DNA of 64,000 nt from Streptomyces roseolus (GCF_014649855.1 NZ_BMTV01000006.1:164798-228797); one strand, 5' to 3'; counted from the first letter of the stretch, positions 35,745 through 44,560 are shown. The notes: generated by a model from the letters alone, not told the origin. Translations and numbers: made by a program.

Positions 35745-35940
35745 GGATCCCGGATCCAACCTCCTGGATCCGGAATCCCGGCTCCCACCTTCTGGACGTT
35801 GGATCCAATCTCCTGGACCCAATCTCCTGGACCCAATCTCCTGGACCCAATCTCCCGGATCCAATCTTTTGGATCCGGCCCCGTGGATCCACGATCGTGA
35901 ACCCACGATTTTGGATCCACGATCTTGGATCCAAAATCCC
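35745..35940. repeat. Heptamer repeat array C, 28 units with 14-bp super-period
   Basis: 196 bp divide exactly into 28 heptamers from 35745 with no register break. From 35801 the units pair into ten 14-bp blocks, GGATCCAATCTCCT or close variants (GGACCCAATCTCCT three times, GGATCCACGATCTT and others). Earlier units are more degenerate (GGATCCC, GGATCCA, ACCTCCT, GGATCCG, GAATCCC). It occupies most of the kbl to LysR intergenic space and ends 45 bp before the LysR start. Confidence 0.92.
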
Positions 35941-35985
35941 AGGCCGCGGGCGCAAGCCCCACCCCCGGCCTGGGAGACTGGGCGC

Positions 35986-36903
35986 ATGATCGAAGCACGG
36001 CGGTTGCACATTCTCCGTGCGGTGGCCGACCACCGCACGGTCACCGCGGCGGCCGCCGCGCTCTACCTCACCCCCTCCGCCGTCTCCCAGCAGCTCGCCG
36101 CCCTGGAGCAGGAGACCGGCCACCGGCTCGTCGACCGCAGTGCCCGGGGAGCGAGGCTCACCCCGGCCGGCGAGATCCTCCTGAGCCACGCCAACGCGGT
36201 GCTGGCCCAGCTGGAGCGGGCGGAGGCGGAGCTCGCCGCGTACGGCTCCGGGGAGGCGGGGACCGTCACGGTCGCGGCCTTCGCCACCGGCATCGGCCTC
36301 GTCGTCGCCCCCGCCATCGCGGGACTCGCCGGCACGGCACCCGGCATCAGGGTCAGGGTGCGGGACGCCGAGGGCGACGCGAGCCTGCTGATGGTGCTCG
36401 ACCGGCAGGTGGACGTGGCCGTGGCCGTCGAATACCGGGGCGCGCCGGGCGAGGACGACGACCGGCTCACCCGGGTCCCGCTCTACGCGGAACCCTTCGA
36501 CGTGGTGCTCCCGCCCGGCCACGCCCTCGGCGCCACCGAACGCATCGCGCTCGCCGACCTCGCCAAGGACGCCTGGATCGGCCAGTCCACGGGCAATCCC
36601 TGCCACGACGTGACCGTCCTGGCCTGCGAGTACGCGGGCTTCGCACCCCGCTTCGAGCACGTGTCGGACGACTTCCGGGCCGTCGTCGCGCTCGCCGCCG
36701 CCGGCGCCGGCGCGGCCCTCGTGCCCCGCTCGGCCCTGCGCGGCATGGACCTCAGGGACGTCGCGGTCCGCCCCGTCGACGGCGTCGCCCCCACCCGCCG
36801 CGTCTTCGCCGCCGTACGCCGGGGCTCCGAGGGCCATCCCCTCATCGCCCCCGTGCTCACCGCCCTCCACACGGCCGCAGCCCTCGGCCTCGGTGTGCCC
36901 TAG
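35986..36903 (+). CDS. LysR-family regulator next to tdh-kbl
   Basis: 305 aa. DNA-binding domain at residues 1-62 (RRLHILRAVADHRTVTAAAAALYLTPSAVSQQ in part), effector domain 90-295. Motif IEARRLHILRAV groups it with actinomycete LysR proteins often found beside amino-acid catabolic genes. Because it follows tdh-kbl, control of threonine breakdown is an attractive guess, not shown by the sequence. ATG 35986 has GGGAG 9-14 bp upstream and GAGACT at leaderless spacing, so either initiation mode is possible. Heptamer array C lies directly upstream. Confidence 0.95.
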   Translation: MIEARRLHILRAVADHRTVTAAAAALYLTPSAVSQQLAALEQETGHRLVDRSARGARLTPAGEILLSHANAVLAQLERAEAELAAYGSGEAGTVTVAAFATGIGLVVAPAIAGLAGTAPGIRVRVRDAEGDASLLMVLDRQVDVAVAVEYRGAPGEDDDRLTRVPLYAEPFDVVLPPGHALGATERIALADLAKDAWIGQSTGNPCHDVTVLACEYAGFAPRFEHVSDDFRAVVALAAAGAGAALVPRSALRGMDLRDVAVRPVDGVAPTRRVFAAVRRGSEGHPLIAPVLTALHTAAALGLGVP

Positions 36904-37013
36904 GGCCACGCCGAGCGGGGATTGGCCAGTTCTCGTCTGCCGCGCGCGAGGGCGCGGGCGCTTAATGGGGCTCCCGCGAGGCGCGGGGTGAGCGACGAGT
37001 GCAGGGGGAGCAC

Positions 37014-37841
37014 ATGGCCACCACCGGAAGCCCCGGGCCGCCGCCGGGCACACCGCCCGCGGTCCCGCCGACCCAGCCGCCCGCACCACCGACCGGGCAG
37101 CCACCCGTACTACCGCCGGTACCACCGACCGGGCAGCCACCCGTACCACCGCCCGTACCACCGACCGGGCAACCGCCCGCACCACCGGCAGGGCAGCCGC
37201 CCGTGCCGCAGACCGGGCAGCCGGCCGTACCACCCCCCACACCGCCGGCCGGGTCTCCGCCCGCGCCCCCGCCCGCGCAGCCGACCGGGTCGGCGGCGCC
37301 GCTGGTGGTGCCTCCGGCTGTGGTGGTGCCGCCGCGCTTCCCCGCGCCGCCGCGTCCGAAGGAGGTGCTGGAGATCGCGGTGAGGCGTCGGATGCTCTGG
37401 GTGGGTTCGGCGGCGTTCCCCTTGCAGAACATCACGCGGGTCGAGGCGTTGAAGGCCAAACCCCGCCGGGACACGCCGTTCGTCGGCTTCCTGAAGTGGC
37501 TGGCGTTCGCCGTCCTCGCCTATCTCCTGCTCGGCGTGGTGGACGGCGGAAGGGCGTGGAGAGGGTCGGAGGGCGGCCCGTTCCTCCTCGCCGCCGCGAT
37601 CGGTCTCGTTATCCTCCTCCTCGGCGAACTGTTCAGACCGGCGCGGCCGGTGCTGGTCGTGGAGACGGCCGGCGGCTCCCTGGAGATCGTGACCCTGCCC
37701 CACATGGACGAGCTGCGGGCGATCGCCGGGCAGATCGTCCACGCGATCGACCATCCGGAGGCCGACTTCGCGGCGTACGTCCGGGGGACGGACGACCCCA
37801 ACGGGAACGTCATCGACCAGCACGGCAGGAACAGGTGGTGA
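37014..37841 (+). CDS. DUF6232 membrane protein with proline-rich N-terminal repeats
   Basis: 275 aa. Residues 5-105 are a low-complexity tail of imperfect repeats based on PPTGQPPVPP, encoded by repeats of ACCGACCGGGCAGCC. Then VLEIAVRRRMLWVGSAAFPLQNITRVEA starts the DUF6232 core, followed by two transmembrane helices (about 160-178 and 190-210) and a cytosolic C-terminus. Function unknown. ATG 37014 follows AGGGGGAG. The repeats are likely prone to length change. Confidence 0.88.
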   Translation: MATTGSPGPPPGTPPAVPPTQPPAPPTGQPPVLPPVPPTGQPPVPPPVPPTGQPPAPPAGQPPVPQTGQPAVPPPTPPAGSPPAPPPAQPTGSAAPLVVPPAVVVPPRFPAPPRPKEVLEIAVRRRMLWVGSAAFPLQNITRVEALKAKPRRDTPFVGFLKWLAFAVLAYLLLGVVDGGRAWRGSEGGPFLLAAAIGLVILLLGELFRPARPVLVVETAGGSLEIVTLPHMDELRAIAGQIVHAIDHPEADFAAYVRGTDDPNGNVIDQHGRNRW

Positions 37842-37860
37842 CCGGACGGCCCGCGCCGGT

Positions 37861-39099
37861 CTAGACGGCCGCCGTCACCCGGTCGCCGGTGGCGCCCCGG
37901 AGCAGCAGAGGGGTGGCGAGCAGGAGGACGCCCGCCGCGGCGAGGGCGGTACGGGGGCCGGTGGCGGCGGCGAGCAGGCCCCAGAGGGCGGTGAGGGCCG
38001 CGATGGAGAGGCTCGCGCTGACCGACCAGGCGGCCAGGGTACGGGCGAGGCGGTCGGGGTCCGTGTGGCGGAGGCGGTGGGTGGCGAGCAGGGGGTTGAA
38101 GACGCCGCAGGACGCCACGAGGCCGAGTTGTACGCCCATCACCACCGCCATGCCGGCGACGCCGGAGGGCACGAACGCGAGCCCCAGCGACCAGCAGGAG
38201 CGCAGCACCCCGGCGGTACGGAGCACCCGGGCGTCGCCGTGGCGGGCGGCCAGCCGGGGCGCCAGGCGTGAGCCGACGAGCCCGCCGACGCACGGGGCGG
38301 CGAAGACGAGCCCGTACTGCCAGGGGGCGAGACCGAGGTCGCGCAGGAGCAGGACGGCGAGCAGCGGCTCCGAGGCCATGATCAGGCCGTTGACCGCGAG
38401 CGCGTTGAGGAAGAGCGGGCGCAGCACCGGGTGGCGCAGGATGTGGCGCCACCCCTCCAGCAGCTCACCCGCGCGCAGCCGCCCCTTCGGCCGCCGCGCG
38501 GGCTCCGGTTCCCTGCCGCCGACGGAACGGATGCCGAGGGCGGAGAGGACGTAGCTGCAGGCGTCGGCGAAGATCGTCGTCACGGGTCCCAGGAACCCGA
38601 TGGCGGCCCCGCCGAGCGGCGGGCCCGCCATCGAGGCCGTCCAGGCCGTCGCCTCGAAGCGGCTGTGGGCGACGAGGAGGTCCTCCGGCGGCAGGAGGCC
38701 CTTCAGGAAGGCGCCGCTCGCCGCCCGGAACGCGATGTCCGCCGTCGCGACGACCACCGAGACCACCAGCAGCTGGGCGAAGCCCAGCCACCCGAGGAGG
38801 TACGCCACGGGGACACTGGCCAGAGCCGCGAAGCGGACCAGGTCCATCGCCACCATGACGGGCCGCTTCCGCCGGAACTCCACCCACGGCCCGAGCGGCA
38901 CCGCGAGCACCGACCCGACCGCCCGCCCCGTCGCCGCCAGCGCGGCCACCTGCGCCGGGCCCGAGTCGAGGACGACCACCGCGAGCAGCGGAAAGGCACC
39001 GAAACCGAGCCAGGTGCCGTACGTGCTCACCGCGTACGCGGCCCACAGGCGTCCGAACCGCCGCCCCAGTGACCGCCGCCCCGCCATGACCCGCCCCAT
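37861..39099 (-). CDS. MFS transporter (exporter-like)
   Basis: 412 aa with about 12 hydrophobic helices. The N-terminus RRFGRLWAAYAVSTYGTWLGFGAFPLL and the loop PWVEFRRKRPVM (a motif A variant) place it in the MFS_3/EntS-like branch, often drug or siderophore efflux. The substrate is unknown. The start may be 39099 or the in-frame ATG at 39087; the latter has a better-spaced purine run. It converges with the DUF6232 gene (19-bp gap) and diverges from the DCoH-VOC gene, with an 8-bp tandem repeat in between. Confidence 0.92.
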   Translation of the reverse strand: MGRVMAGRRSLGRRFGRLWAAYAVSTYGTWLGFGAFPLLAVVVLDSGPAQVAALAATGRAVGSVLAVPLGPWVEFRRKRPVMVAMDLVRFAALASVPVAYLLGWLGFAQLLVVSVVVATADIAFRAASGAFLKGLLPPEDLLVAHSRFEATAWTASMAGPPLGGAAIGFLGPVTTIFADACSYVLSALGIRSVGGREPEPARRPKGRLRAGELLEGWRHILRHPVLRPLFLNALAVNGLIMASEPLLAVLLLRDLGLAPWQYGLVFAAPCVGGLVGSRLAPRLAARHGDARVLRTAGVLRSCWSLGLAFVPSGVAGMAVVMGVQLGLVASCGVFNPLLATHRLRHTDPDRLARTLAAWSVSASLSIAALTALWGLLAAATGPRTALAAAGVLLLATPLLLRGATGDRVTAAV

Positions 39100-39116
39100 C
39101 TCCCTCTCCGCACGCT

Positions 39117-39147
39117 CCGGTCGTCCGGTCGTCCGGTCGTCCGGTCG
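39117..39147. repeat. 8-bp tandem repeat in a divergent promoter region
   Basis: CCGGTCGT repeats three times and starts a fourth (39117, 39125, 39133, 39141). It lies 18 bp upstream of the MFS start and 50 bp upstream of the VOC-fusion start. Copy-number change would alter promoter spacing. Confidence 0.7.
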
Positions 39148-39184
39148 CGCCGACCGAGCCGCCGACTCTACCCCCGGGATCCCT

Positions 39185-39190
39185 TAGGTT
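39185..39190 (+). promoter_or_regulatory. -10 element of a leaderless promoter (TAGGTT)
   Basis: TAGGTT lies 6 bp before ATG 39197, which has no Shine-Dalgarno. Confidence 0.45.
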
Positions 39191-39196
39191 CTCCTC

Positions 39197-39886
39197 ATGC
39201 TGGAGACAGAGAAGACCGAGCACATCAGGCCGCGGCGGTTCCACGAGACGCCCGGCCTCCAGGACTGGAGGGTCGTCGGCGAAGGGGCCTGCGCCTATTT
39301 CCCCACGGAGTCGTTCGCGGCCGGGGCCGCGTTCGTGGGCGCGCTCGCCGGGGCGCTGCCGGACGGGGCGGAGCCCGATGTGGACCTGCGGCCCGGCGGC
39401 GTGCTCGTCCGGCTCGTCACCGTCACCGACGACTACTACGGCCTCACCGAACGGCACCTCGAACTCGCCCGGCGGGTCTCGTCACTGGCCCGCGCCCACG
39501 GCCTGACCGCCGATCCGTCGGGCATACGCACCGTCCAGGTGACGCTGGACGCGCTCGTCCTGCCGGAGGTGCTGCCCTTCTGGCGGGCGGTGCTCGGGTA
39601 CGAGGACCGCGCGGGCAGCGACGAGGACCTGATCGACCCGCTGCGCCGCGGCGCGCCCTTCTACTTCCAGCGGATGGACGCCCCGAGGAGCGGGCGGAAC
39701 CGGATCCACGTGGACGTCTGGGTGCCGTACGACGAGGCCGAGGCGCGGATCGCGGCGGCCCTCGCCGCCGGCGGCCGGATCGTGAACGACGCCGACGCGC
39801 CCTCGAACGTGGTCCTCGCCGACCCCGAGGGCAACGAGGTCTGCGTCGGCGTCGCGGGCCCGCCGGAGGCGTGGCGAAGGAACTGA
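39197..39886 (+). CDS. Fusion of a pterin-carbinolamine-dehydratase-like domain and a VOC domain
   Basis: 229 aa. The first half (about 15-105) has the DCoH pattern LQDWRVVGEGACAYF, PDVDLRPGGVLVRLVT and GLTERHLELARRVS. The second half (110-225) is a glyoxalase/VOC domain (VQVTLDALVLPEVLPFWRAVLGYED, then IHVDVWVPYDEAEARI and EGNEVCVG). Pterin dehydratases recycle tetrahydropterin cofactors; VOC enzymes use a metal centre. In this fused family the dehydratase active-site histidines are largely missing, so it may no longer dehydrate pterins. Convergent with the serine hydrolase (8-bp gap). Leaderless start. Confidence 0.85.
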   Translation: MLETEKTEHIRPRRFHETPGLQDWRVVGEGACAYFPTESFAAGAAFVGALAGALPDGAEPDVDLRPGGVLVRLVTVTDDYYGLTERHLELARRVSSLARAHGLTADPSGIRTVQVTLDALVLPEVLPFWRAVLGYEDRAGSDEDLIDPLRRGAPFYFQRMDAPRSGRNRIHVDVWVPYDEAEARIAAALAAGGRIVNDADAPSNVVLADPEGNEVCVGVAGPPEAWRRN

Positions 39887-39894
39887 TTCCGCGC

Positions 39895-41628
39895 TCAGTC
39901 CGCCGAGCGGTGCCAGCCGACGGCCCCGACCCGGGAGGCGTCCGACGGGCGGGCCTCGTCGAAGAGGGCGCGGCCCGAACCGTCCAGGACCCGGACACCG
40001 GTCACGTACACCCCGCGTCCGACGGCGCGGCCGGCGGTGGAGTAGCGGAAGCGGAGCCGGAGGAGGGGGCGGGGACCGGTGGAAAGGGCGGGCGCGGGCG
40101 TGGGCGTGGGGGGCGGCGGGAGGGCCGCGGTGAGGCGGTGCCAGCGGCGGCCGGACCACCCCGACGCCGTGCCGTCCGGGTGGCCGCGTTCCTTCTCGGG
40201 CCGTTCGAGCGGGGCGGTGCGGAAGGGGAGGGGGCGCCAGTCCGTGCCGCCGTCGGTCGCCGCCTCCAGGACCAGGGGGTCGGTGGCCGGCACGGTGTCC
40301 CACCAGAGGAGGCAGGTGAGGAGGCCGGCGTCCGGGCCCGTCGCCGGGAGGGTGAGGGTGGCGCCGTCGGGGGCCGCCATGCCGGAGAACCAGGCCGTGG
40401 GGCCGGGCGCGCCGGCCGGGGGACGCACCGGGACCGCCCGGGCCAGGCGGTCGGCGGCGGCCAGGCGGGGCGCCGAGCCGGTGCGCCAGGTGCGGACCGG
40501 GTGCACCGAGTTGGCGAGCAGGATCAGGAACGCGTCGGAGTCCGGGGCGAGGACCATGCTGGTGCCGGTGAAACCGGTGTGCCCGGCGGTACGGGGGCCG
40601 GAGAGGGCGCCCATGTACCAGCGCTGGTCCAGCTCGAAGCCGAGGCCGTGCGCGTGGCCGGGGAAGGCTTCGTTGACGTCGGTGAGGAGGAGGTCCACGG
40701 AGGCGGGGGAGAGGACGCGGGTGGAACCGTACGCGCCGCCGTCGAGGAGGGCGCGGGCCAGGACGGCGAGGTCGCGGGCACGGGAGAAGACGCCGGCGTG
40801 ACCGGCGACGCCGCCCATCGCGTACGCGTTCTCGTCATGGACCTCGCCCCGCACCATGCCCCGGTCGAGCCGCGCCCACGGCCGGCGGGAGTCCTCGGTG
40901 GCGGCGGTCTCCGGCCGCCACGAGAGCGGCGGCACGAAACGCGTGCGGCGCATCCCGAGCGGAGCGGTGATCTCGTCGTGGAGCAACGCCTTCAGACCGC
41001 GACCGGTGATCCGTTCCAGGAGCAGGTGCAGCGTGATCATGTTCAGGTCCGAGTAGCGGTACGCGGTCCCCGGCGGTGCGAGCGGCGCCTCCTCCCACAG
41101 CATCCGCAACCGCCCCTCCCGGTCCGGCGCCTCGTACAGCGGCAACTCCGCCCGCAGCCCCGACGTGTGGCCGAGCAGCTGCCGGACCGTGATCCCCGCC
41201 TTCCCCGCCCGGCCGAACTCCGGCAGGTACGCGGCCACCCGCTCCCCGAGCTCCAGCGCGCCCCGCTCCACCTGGCGCACCGCCAGGATCGCGGTGAACA
41301 GCTTGGTCAGCGAGGCCACGTCGAAGACCGTGTCCGGCGTCATCGGAACCCGCAGCTCCGGCGCGAGCCCGACCCCCGCGTCGTTCCCCTCGTCGTACGC
41401 CTCCCAGCGCGCCGCCCACCCGACCGCCCGGTGCAGCGCCACCGTCCTGCCCCGCCCCGCGAGCAGCACGGCCCCCGCGCACCACGGACGCGCGGGCGAC
41501 GGGCCGAGGAACCCGCGCACGTCCTCCACCATCCCCTCCAGCTCCCGCCCCAGCAGCCCGGCCTCCTCCGCCGTGCCCCAGCGCAGGCCGGGGACCCCGC
41601 CGGTCGGCTCACTCCCTGCCTCGCCCAT
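39895..41628 (-). CDS. Serine hydrolase, beta-lactamase/D-aminopeptidase (class C) family
   Basis: 577 aa. Class C penicillin-binding fold with nucleophile motif SLTK in DVASLTKLFTAIL (about 105), YSD in YRYSDLNMITLHLL taking the place of YxN, and HTGFTGTS as the third active-site element (about 345). A C-terminal beta-rich domain of about 190 residues is of unknown role. No signal peptide is apparent, so it may act inside the cell on esters or peptides. ATG 41628 follows GGGAGG. Heptamer array D begins 21 bp upstream of the start codon, just beyond the ribosome-binding site. Confidence 0.92.
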   Translation of the reverse strand: MGEAGSEPTGGVPGLRWGTAEEAGLLGRELEGMVEDVRGFLGPSPARPWCAGAVLLAGRGRTVALHRAVGWAARWEAYDEGNDAGVGLAPELRVPMTPDTVFDVASLTKLFTAILAVRQVERGALELGERVAAYLPEFGRAGKAGITVRQLLGHTSGLRAELPLYEAPDREGRLRMLWEEAPLAPPGTAYRYSDLNMITLHLLLERITGRGLKALLHDEITAPLGMRRTRFVPPLSWRPETAATEDSRRPWARLDRGMVRGEVHDENAYAMGGVAGHAGVFSRARDLAVLARALLDGGAYGSTRVLSPASVDLLLTDVNEAFPGHAHGLGFELDQRWYMGALSGPRTAGHTGFTGTSMVLAPDSDAFLILLANSVHPVRTWRTGSAPRLAAADRLARAVPVRPPAGAPGPTAWFSGMAAPDGATLTLPATGPDAGLLTCLLWWDTVPATDPLVLEAATDGGTDWRPLPFRTAPLERPEKERGHPDGTASGWSGRRWHRLTAALPPPPTPTPAPALSTGPRPLLRLRFRYSTAGRAVGRGVYVTGVRVLDGSGRALFDEARPSDASRVGAVGWHRSAD

Positions 41629-41648
41629 GCGCCCGCCTCCCGTGACCT

Positions 41649-41802
41649 GGATCCAGAATCCCGGATCCTGCCTTCCGGATCCCGGATCCTGCCTTCCGGA
41701 TCCCGGATCCCGCCTTCCGGATCCCGGATCCCGGATCCCGGATCCCGGATCCCGGATCCCGGATCCCGGATCCCGGATCTTGGATCTTGGATCTTGGATC
41801 CA
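41649..41802. repeat. Heptamer repeat array D, 22 units, eight identical in a row
   Basis: 154 bp divide exactly into 22 heptamers. Units 11-18 (41719-41774) are identical GGATCCC copies, units 19-21 are GGATCTT, unit 22 is GGATCCA, and earlier units alternate GGATCCT/GGATCCC with GCCTTCC. It lies between the divergent serine hydrolase and nitronate monooxygenase genes. As the most homogeneous of the four arrays, it is probably the most recently expanded. Confidence 0.95.
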
Positions 41803-41928
41803 GTCGTACGTACTCCCACCCTCCCCGACCCGGCTCCTCCGCCCAAACGGCCGCCCCCACCCGAACGAACTGACGCTCCATCAGAAAACCTCCTCCCTCC
41901 TCCGCCCCGCTGCGGCATCCTGCCGCCC

Positions 41929-42986
41929 ATGGAGACGGAGCTGAGTCGCACACTGGGGATCGAGCACGCCATCTTCGGCTTCACGCCCTTCCCCGCGGTC
42001 GCCGCCGCCCTCGGCCGGGCCGGCTGTTTCGGGGTGCTGGGCGCGGTCCGCTACACCGCCCCGGACGACCTGGCCCGCGACCTCGACCGGATGCAGGAGC
42101 ACACCGACGGGCGGCCGTACGGCCTCGACGTCGTGATGCCCGCGAAGAAGGTCGAGGGCGTCAGCGAGGCGGATGTCGAGGCGATGATCCCGGCCGGGCG
42201 CCGTGCGTACGTGCGCTCGGTCCTCGCCGAACACGGCGTGCCCGAACTGGCCGAGGGCGAGGCCTCGGGCCGGCGGATCACCGGCTGGGTGGAGGAGGTC
42301 GCCCGCAGCCAGCTCGACGTCGCCTTCGACTACCCGATCAAGCTGCTCGCCAACGCCCTCGGCTCGCCGCCCGCCCGACGTCGTCGCCCGCGCGTCGGCA
42401 CGCGGAGGCGGGCATCGACATCGTCGTCGCCCAGGGGTACGAGGCCGGCGGCCACACCGGTGAGATCGCCTCCATGGTGCTCACCCCGGAAGTGGTGGAG
42501 GCCGTCTCACCGCTGCCGGTGCTCGCCGCCGGCGGCATCGGCAGCGGCGAGCAGATCGCCGCCGGGCTCGCGCTCGGCGCGCAGGGCGTGTGGCTCGGTT
42601 CGATATGGCTCACCACCACCGAGGCCGAGCTCCACTCGCGCGCCCTCACCGCGAAACTGCTGGCGGCGGGCTCCGGCGACACCGTCCGTTCCCGGGCGCT
42701 CACGGGCAAGCCGGCCCGGCGGCTCCGCACCGGATGGACCGACGCCTGGGAGGATCCGGCGGGGCCGGGCCCGTTGCCGACGTCGCTCCAGGGGCTCCTG
42801 GTCGCGGAGGCCGTGTCCAGGATCCAGAAGTACGAGGTCGATCCGTTCCTCGGCGCCCCCGTCGGGCAGATCGTCGGCCGGATGAACTCCGAACGCAGCG
42901 TCCAGCAGGTCGTCGACGAGCTCACCCGCGGTTTCGAGAAGGCCGTCGACCGGATCGACCGCATCGCCGGAAGGAGCACGTCGTGA
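41929..42986 (+). pseudogene. Nitronate monooxygenase-family flavoprotein with two frameshifts
   Basis: The N-terminal part (METELSRTLGIEHAIFGFTP to LLANALGSPP, ending near 42372) and the C-terminal part (AGIDIVVAQGYEAGGHTGEI onward) are in different frames, with a short middle piece DVVARA in the third. Two +1 shifts fit, an extra C near 42374 and an extra G near 42396. The family is FMN-dependent, with the histidine of AGGHTG near the flavin; members oxidise nitronates or act as 2-enoyl reductases. It is coupled to the following acyl-CoA ligase by a GTGA overlap. It could be a recent pseudogene or a sequencing artefact. The C-terminal part from ATG 42474 remains open for 170 codons. Confidence 0.85.
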
Positions 42987-44527
42987 GCGGTGCCACCGCC
43001 CCCAACGGCTTCTGGGCCCAGGCCGCCGCCGACCCGGAGCGCACGGTGCTGGTGGCGCCGGACGGCGAGGAGTGGTCGGCGGGCCGGCTGCTCGCCGCCG
43101 CGAACCGCATGGTGCACGGACTGCGCGCGGCCGGGCTCGGACGCGACGCCTTCGCCGTCGTCCTGCCCAACGGTGCCGAGTTCTTCACCGCCCATCTCGC
43201 CGCCACTCAGGCCGGGTTCTACCTGGTCCCGGTCAACCACCACTTCGTGGCCGCGGAGATCGCCTGGATCGTCGCCGGCTCCGGTGCCAAGGTGCTCATC
43301 GCCCACGAGCGCTTCGCCGGGGCGGTCGGCGCCGCCGCCGACGAGGCCGGGCTCGCCTCCAGCCACCGGTACGCCGTCGGGACGGTCCCCGGATTCCGTC
43401 CGTACGCCGAACTCCTGGCCGGGCAGCCGGAGTCGGAGCCCGCCGACCGGACCCTCGGCTGGGTCATGAACTACACCTCGGGCACGACCGGACGTCCCCG
43501 GGGCATCCGCCGCCCCCTGCCGGGCCGACTGCCCGAGGAGTCCCCTCTCGGCGGATACCTCGGCATCCGGCCCTTCGACGCGAACGCGCACCTGGTGTGC
43601 TCGCCGCTGCACCACACCGCGGTCCTGCAGTTCGCCGCCGCCGCGCTGCACATCGGACACCCGCTGGTGGTCATGGACACGTGGGCGCCCGAGGAGATGC
43701 TGCGGCTGATCGACACGTACGCCTGCACGCACACCCACATGGTCCCCACGCAGTTCCACCGGCTGCTCGCCCTCCCCGAGGAGACCCGCGCACGCTACGA
43801 CGTGAGCTCGATGCGGCACGCCGTCCACGGCGCCGCACCCTGCCCCGAACACGTCAAGCGGGCGATGATCGCCTGGTGGGGCGGGTGCGTGGAGGGGTAC
43901 TACGCGGCCGGCGAGGGCGGTGGTGCCTTCGCCACCGCCGAGGAGTGGCTGAAGCGGCCCGGCACGGTCGGCCGCGCCTGGCCGATCAGCGAACTCGCGA
44001 TCCTCGACGACGACGGCCACCCGCTCCCGCCCGGCGAACTCGGCACCGTCTACCTCAAGATGAACACCGGCGGCTTCCAGTACCACAAGGACGCGGCCAA
44101 GACCGCGAAGAGCCGCGTCGGCGACTTCTTCACCGCCGGGGACCTCGGCCATCTCGACGAGGACGGCTGCCTCTACCTCCGCGACCGCAAGATCGACATG
44201 ATCATCTCGGGCGGCGTGAACCTCTACCCCGCCGAGATCGAGGCGGCGCTCCTGTCCCACCCGGCCGTCGCCGACGCCGCCGCCTTCGGCGTCCCGCACA
44301 CCGACCGGGGCGAGGAGGTGAGGGCGGTCGTGGAGACCGCGGAGGGGTACGAGGAGGGGCCGGCGCTCGCCGAGGAGATCCTGGCCCACTACGCCGGCCG
44401 CCTGGCGGGCTTCAAGCACCCGAAGTCCCTCGACTTCGTCGCCGTGATGCCCCGCGACCCCGACGGCAAGCTCTACAAGCGCCGGCTCCGCGACCCCTAC
44501 GGGGAGGGCCGCGAGCGCCCGCTGTGA
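42983..44527 (+). CDS. Acyl-CoA synthetase (AMP-forming ligase)
   Basis: 514 aa ANL-superfamily enzyme that activates a carboxylic acid with ATP and CoA. Core motifs are YTSGTTGRPRG (A3 loop, about 163), YYAAGEGGGAF (A5), GDLGHLDEDGCLYLRDRKID (A7-A8) and KLYKRRLRD with the C-terminal catalytic Lys. Sequence style resembles mycobacterial FadD and bile-acid CoA ligases. The GTG at 42983 overlaps the TGA of the monooxygenase. Pairing with a nitronate-monooxygenase-type flavoprotein suggests a catabolic step on an unusual acyl substrate (inference). A strong hairpin follows. Confidence 0.93.
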   Translation: MSGATAPNGFWAQAAADPERTVLVAPDGEEWSAGRLLAAANRMVHGLRAAGLGRDAFAVVLPNGAEFFTAHLAATQAGFYLVPVNHHFVAAEIAWIVAGSGAKVLIAHERFAGAVGAAADEAGLASSHRYAVGTVPGFRPYAELLAGQPESEPADRTLGWVMNYTSGTTGRPRGIRRPLPGRLPEESPLGGYLGIRPFDANAHLVCSPLHHTAVLQFAAAALHIGHPLVVMDTWAPEEMLRLIDTYACTHTHMVPTQFHRLLALPEETRARYDVSSMRHAVHGAAPCPEHVKRAMIAWWGGCVEGYYAAGEGGGAFATAEEWLKRPGTVGRAWPISELAILDDDGHPLPPGELGTVYLKMNTGGFQYHKDAAKTAKSRVGDFFTAGDLGHLDEDGCLYLRDRKIDMIISGGVNLYPAEIEAALLSHPAVADAAAFGVPHTDRGEEVRAVVETAEGYEEGPALAEEILAHYAGRLAGFKHPKSLDFVAVMPRDPDGKLYKRRLRDPYGEGRERPL

Positions 44528-44560
44528 GGACGCGCCCGCCCGGGGCGGCCGCGGGGCGAG

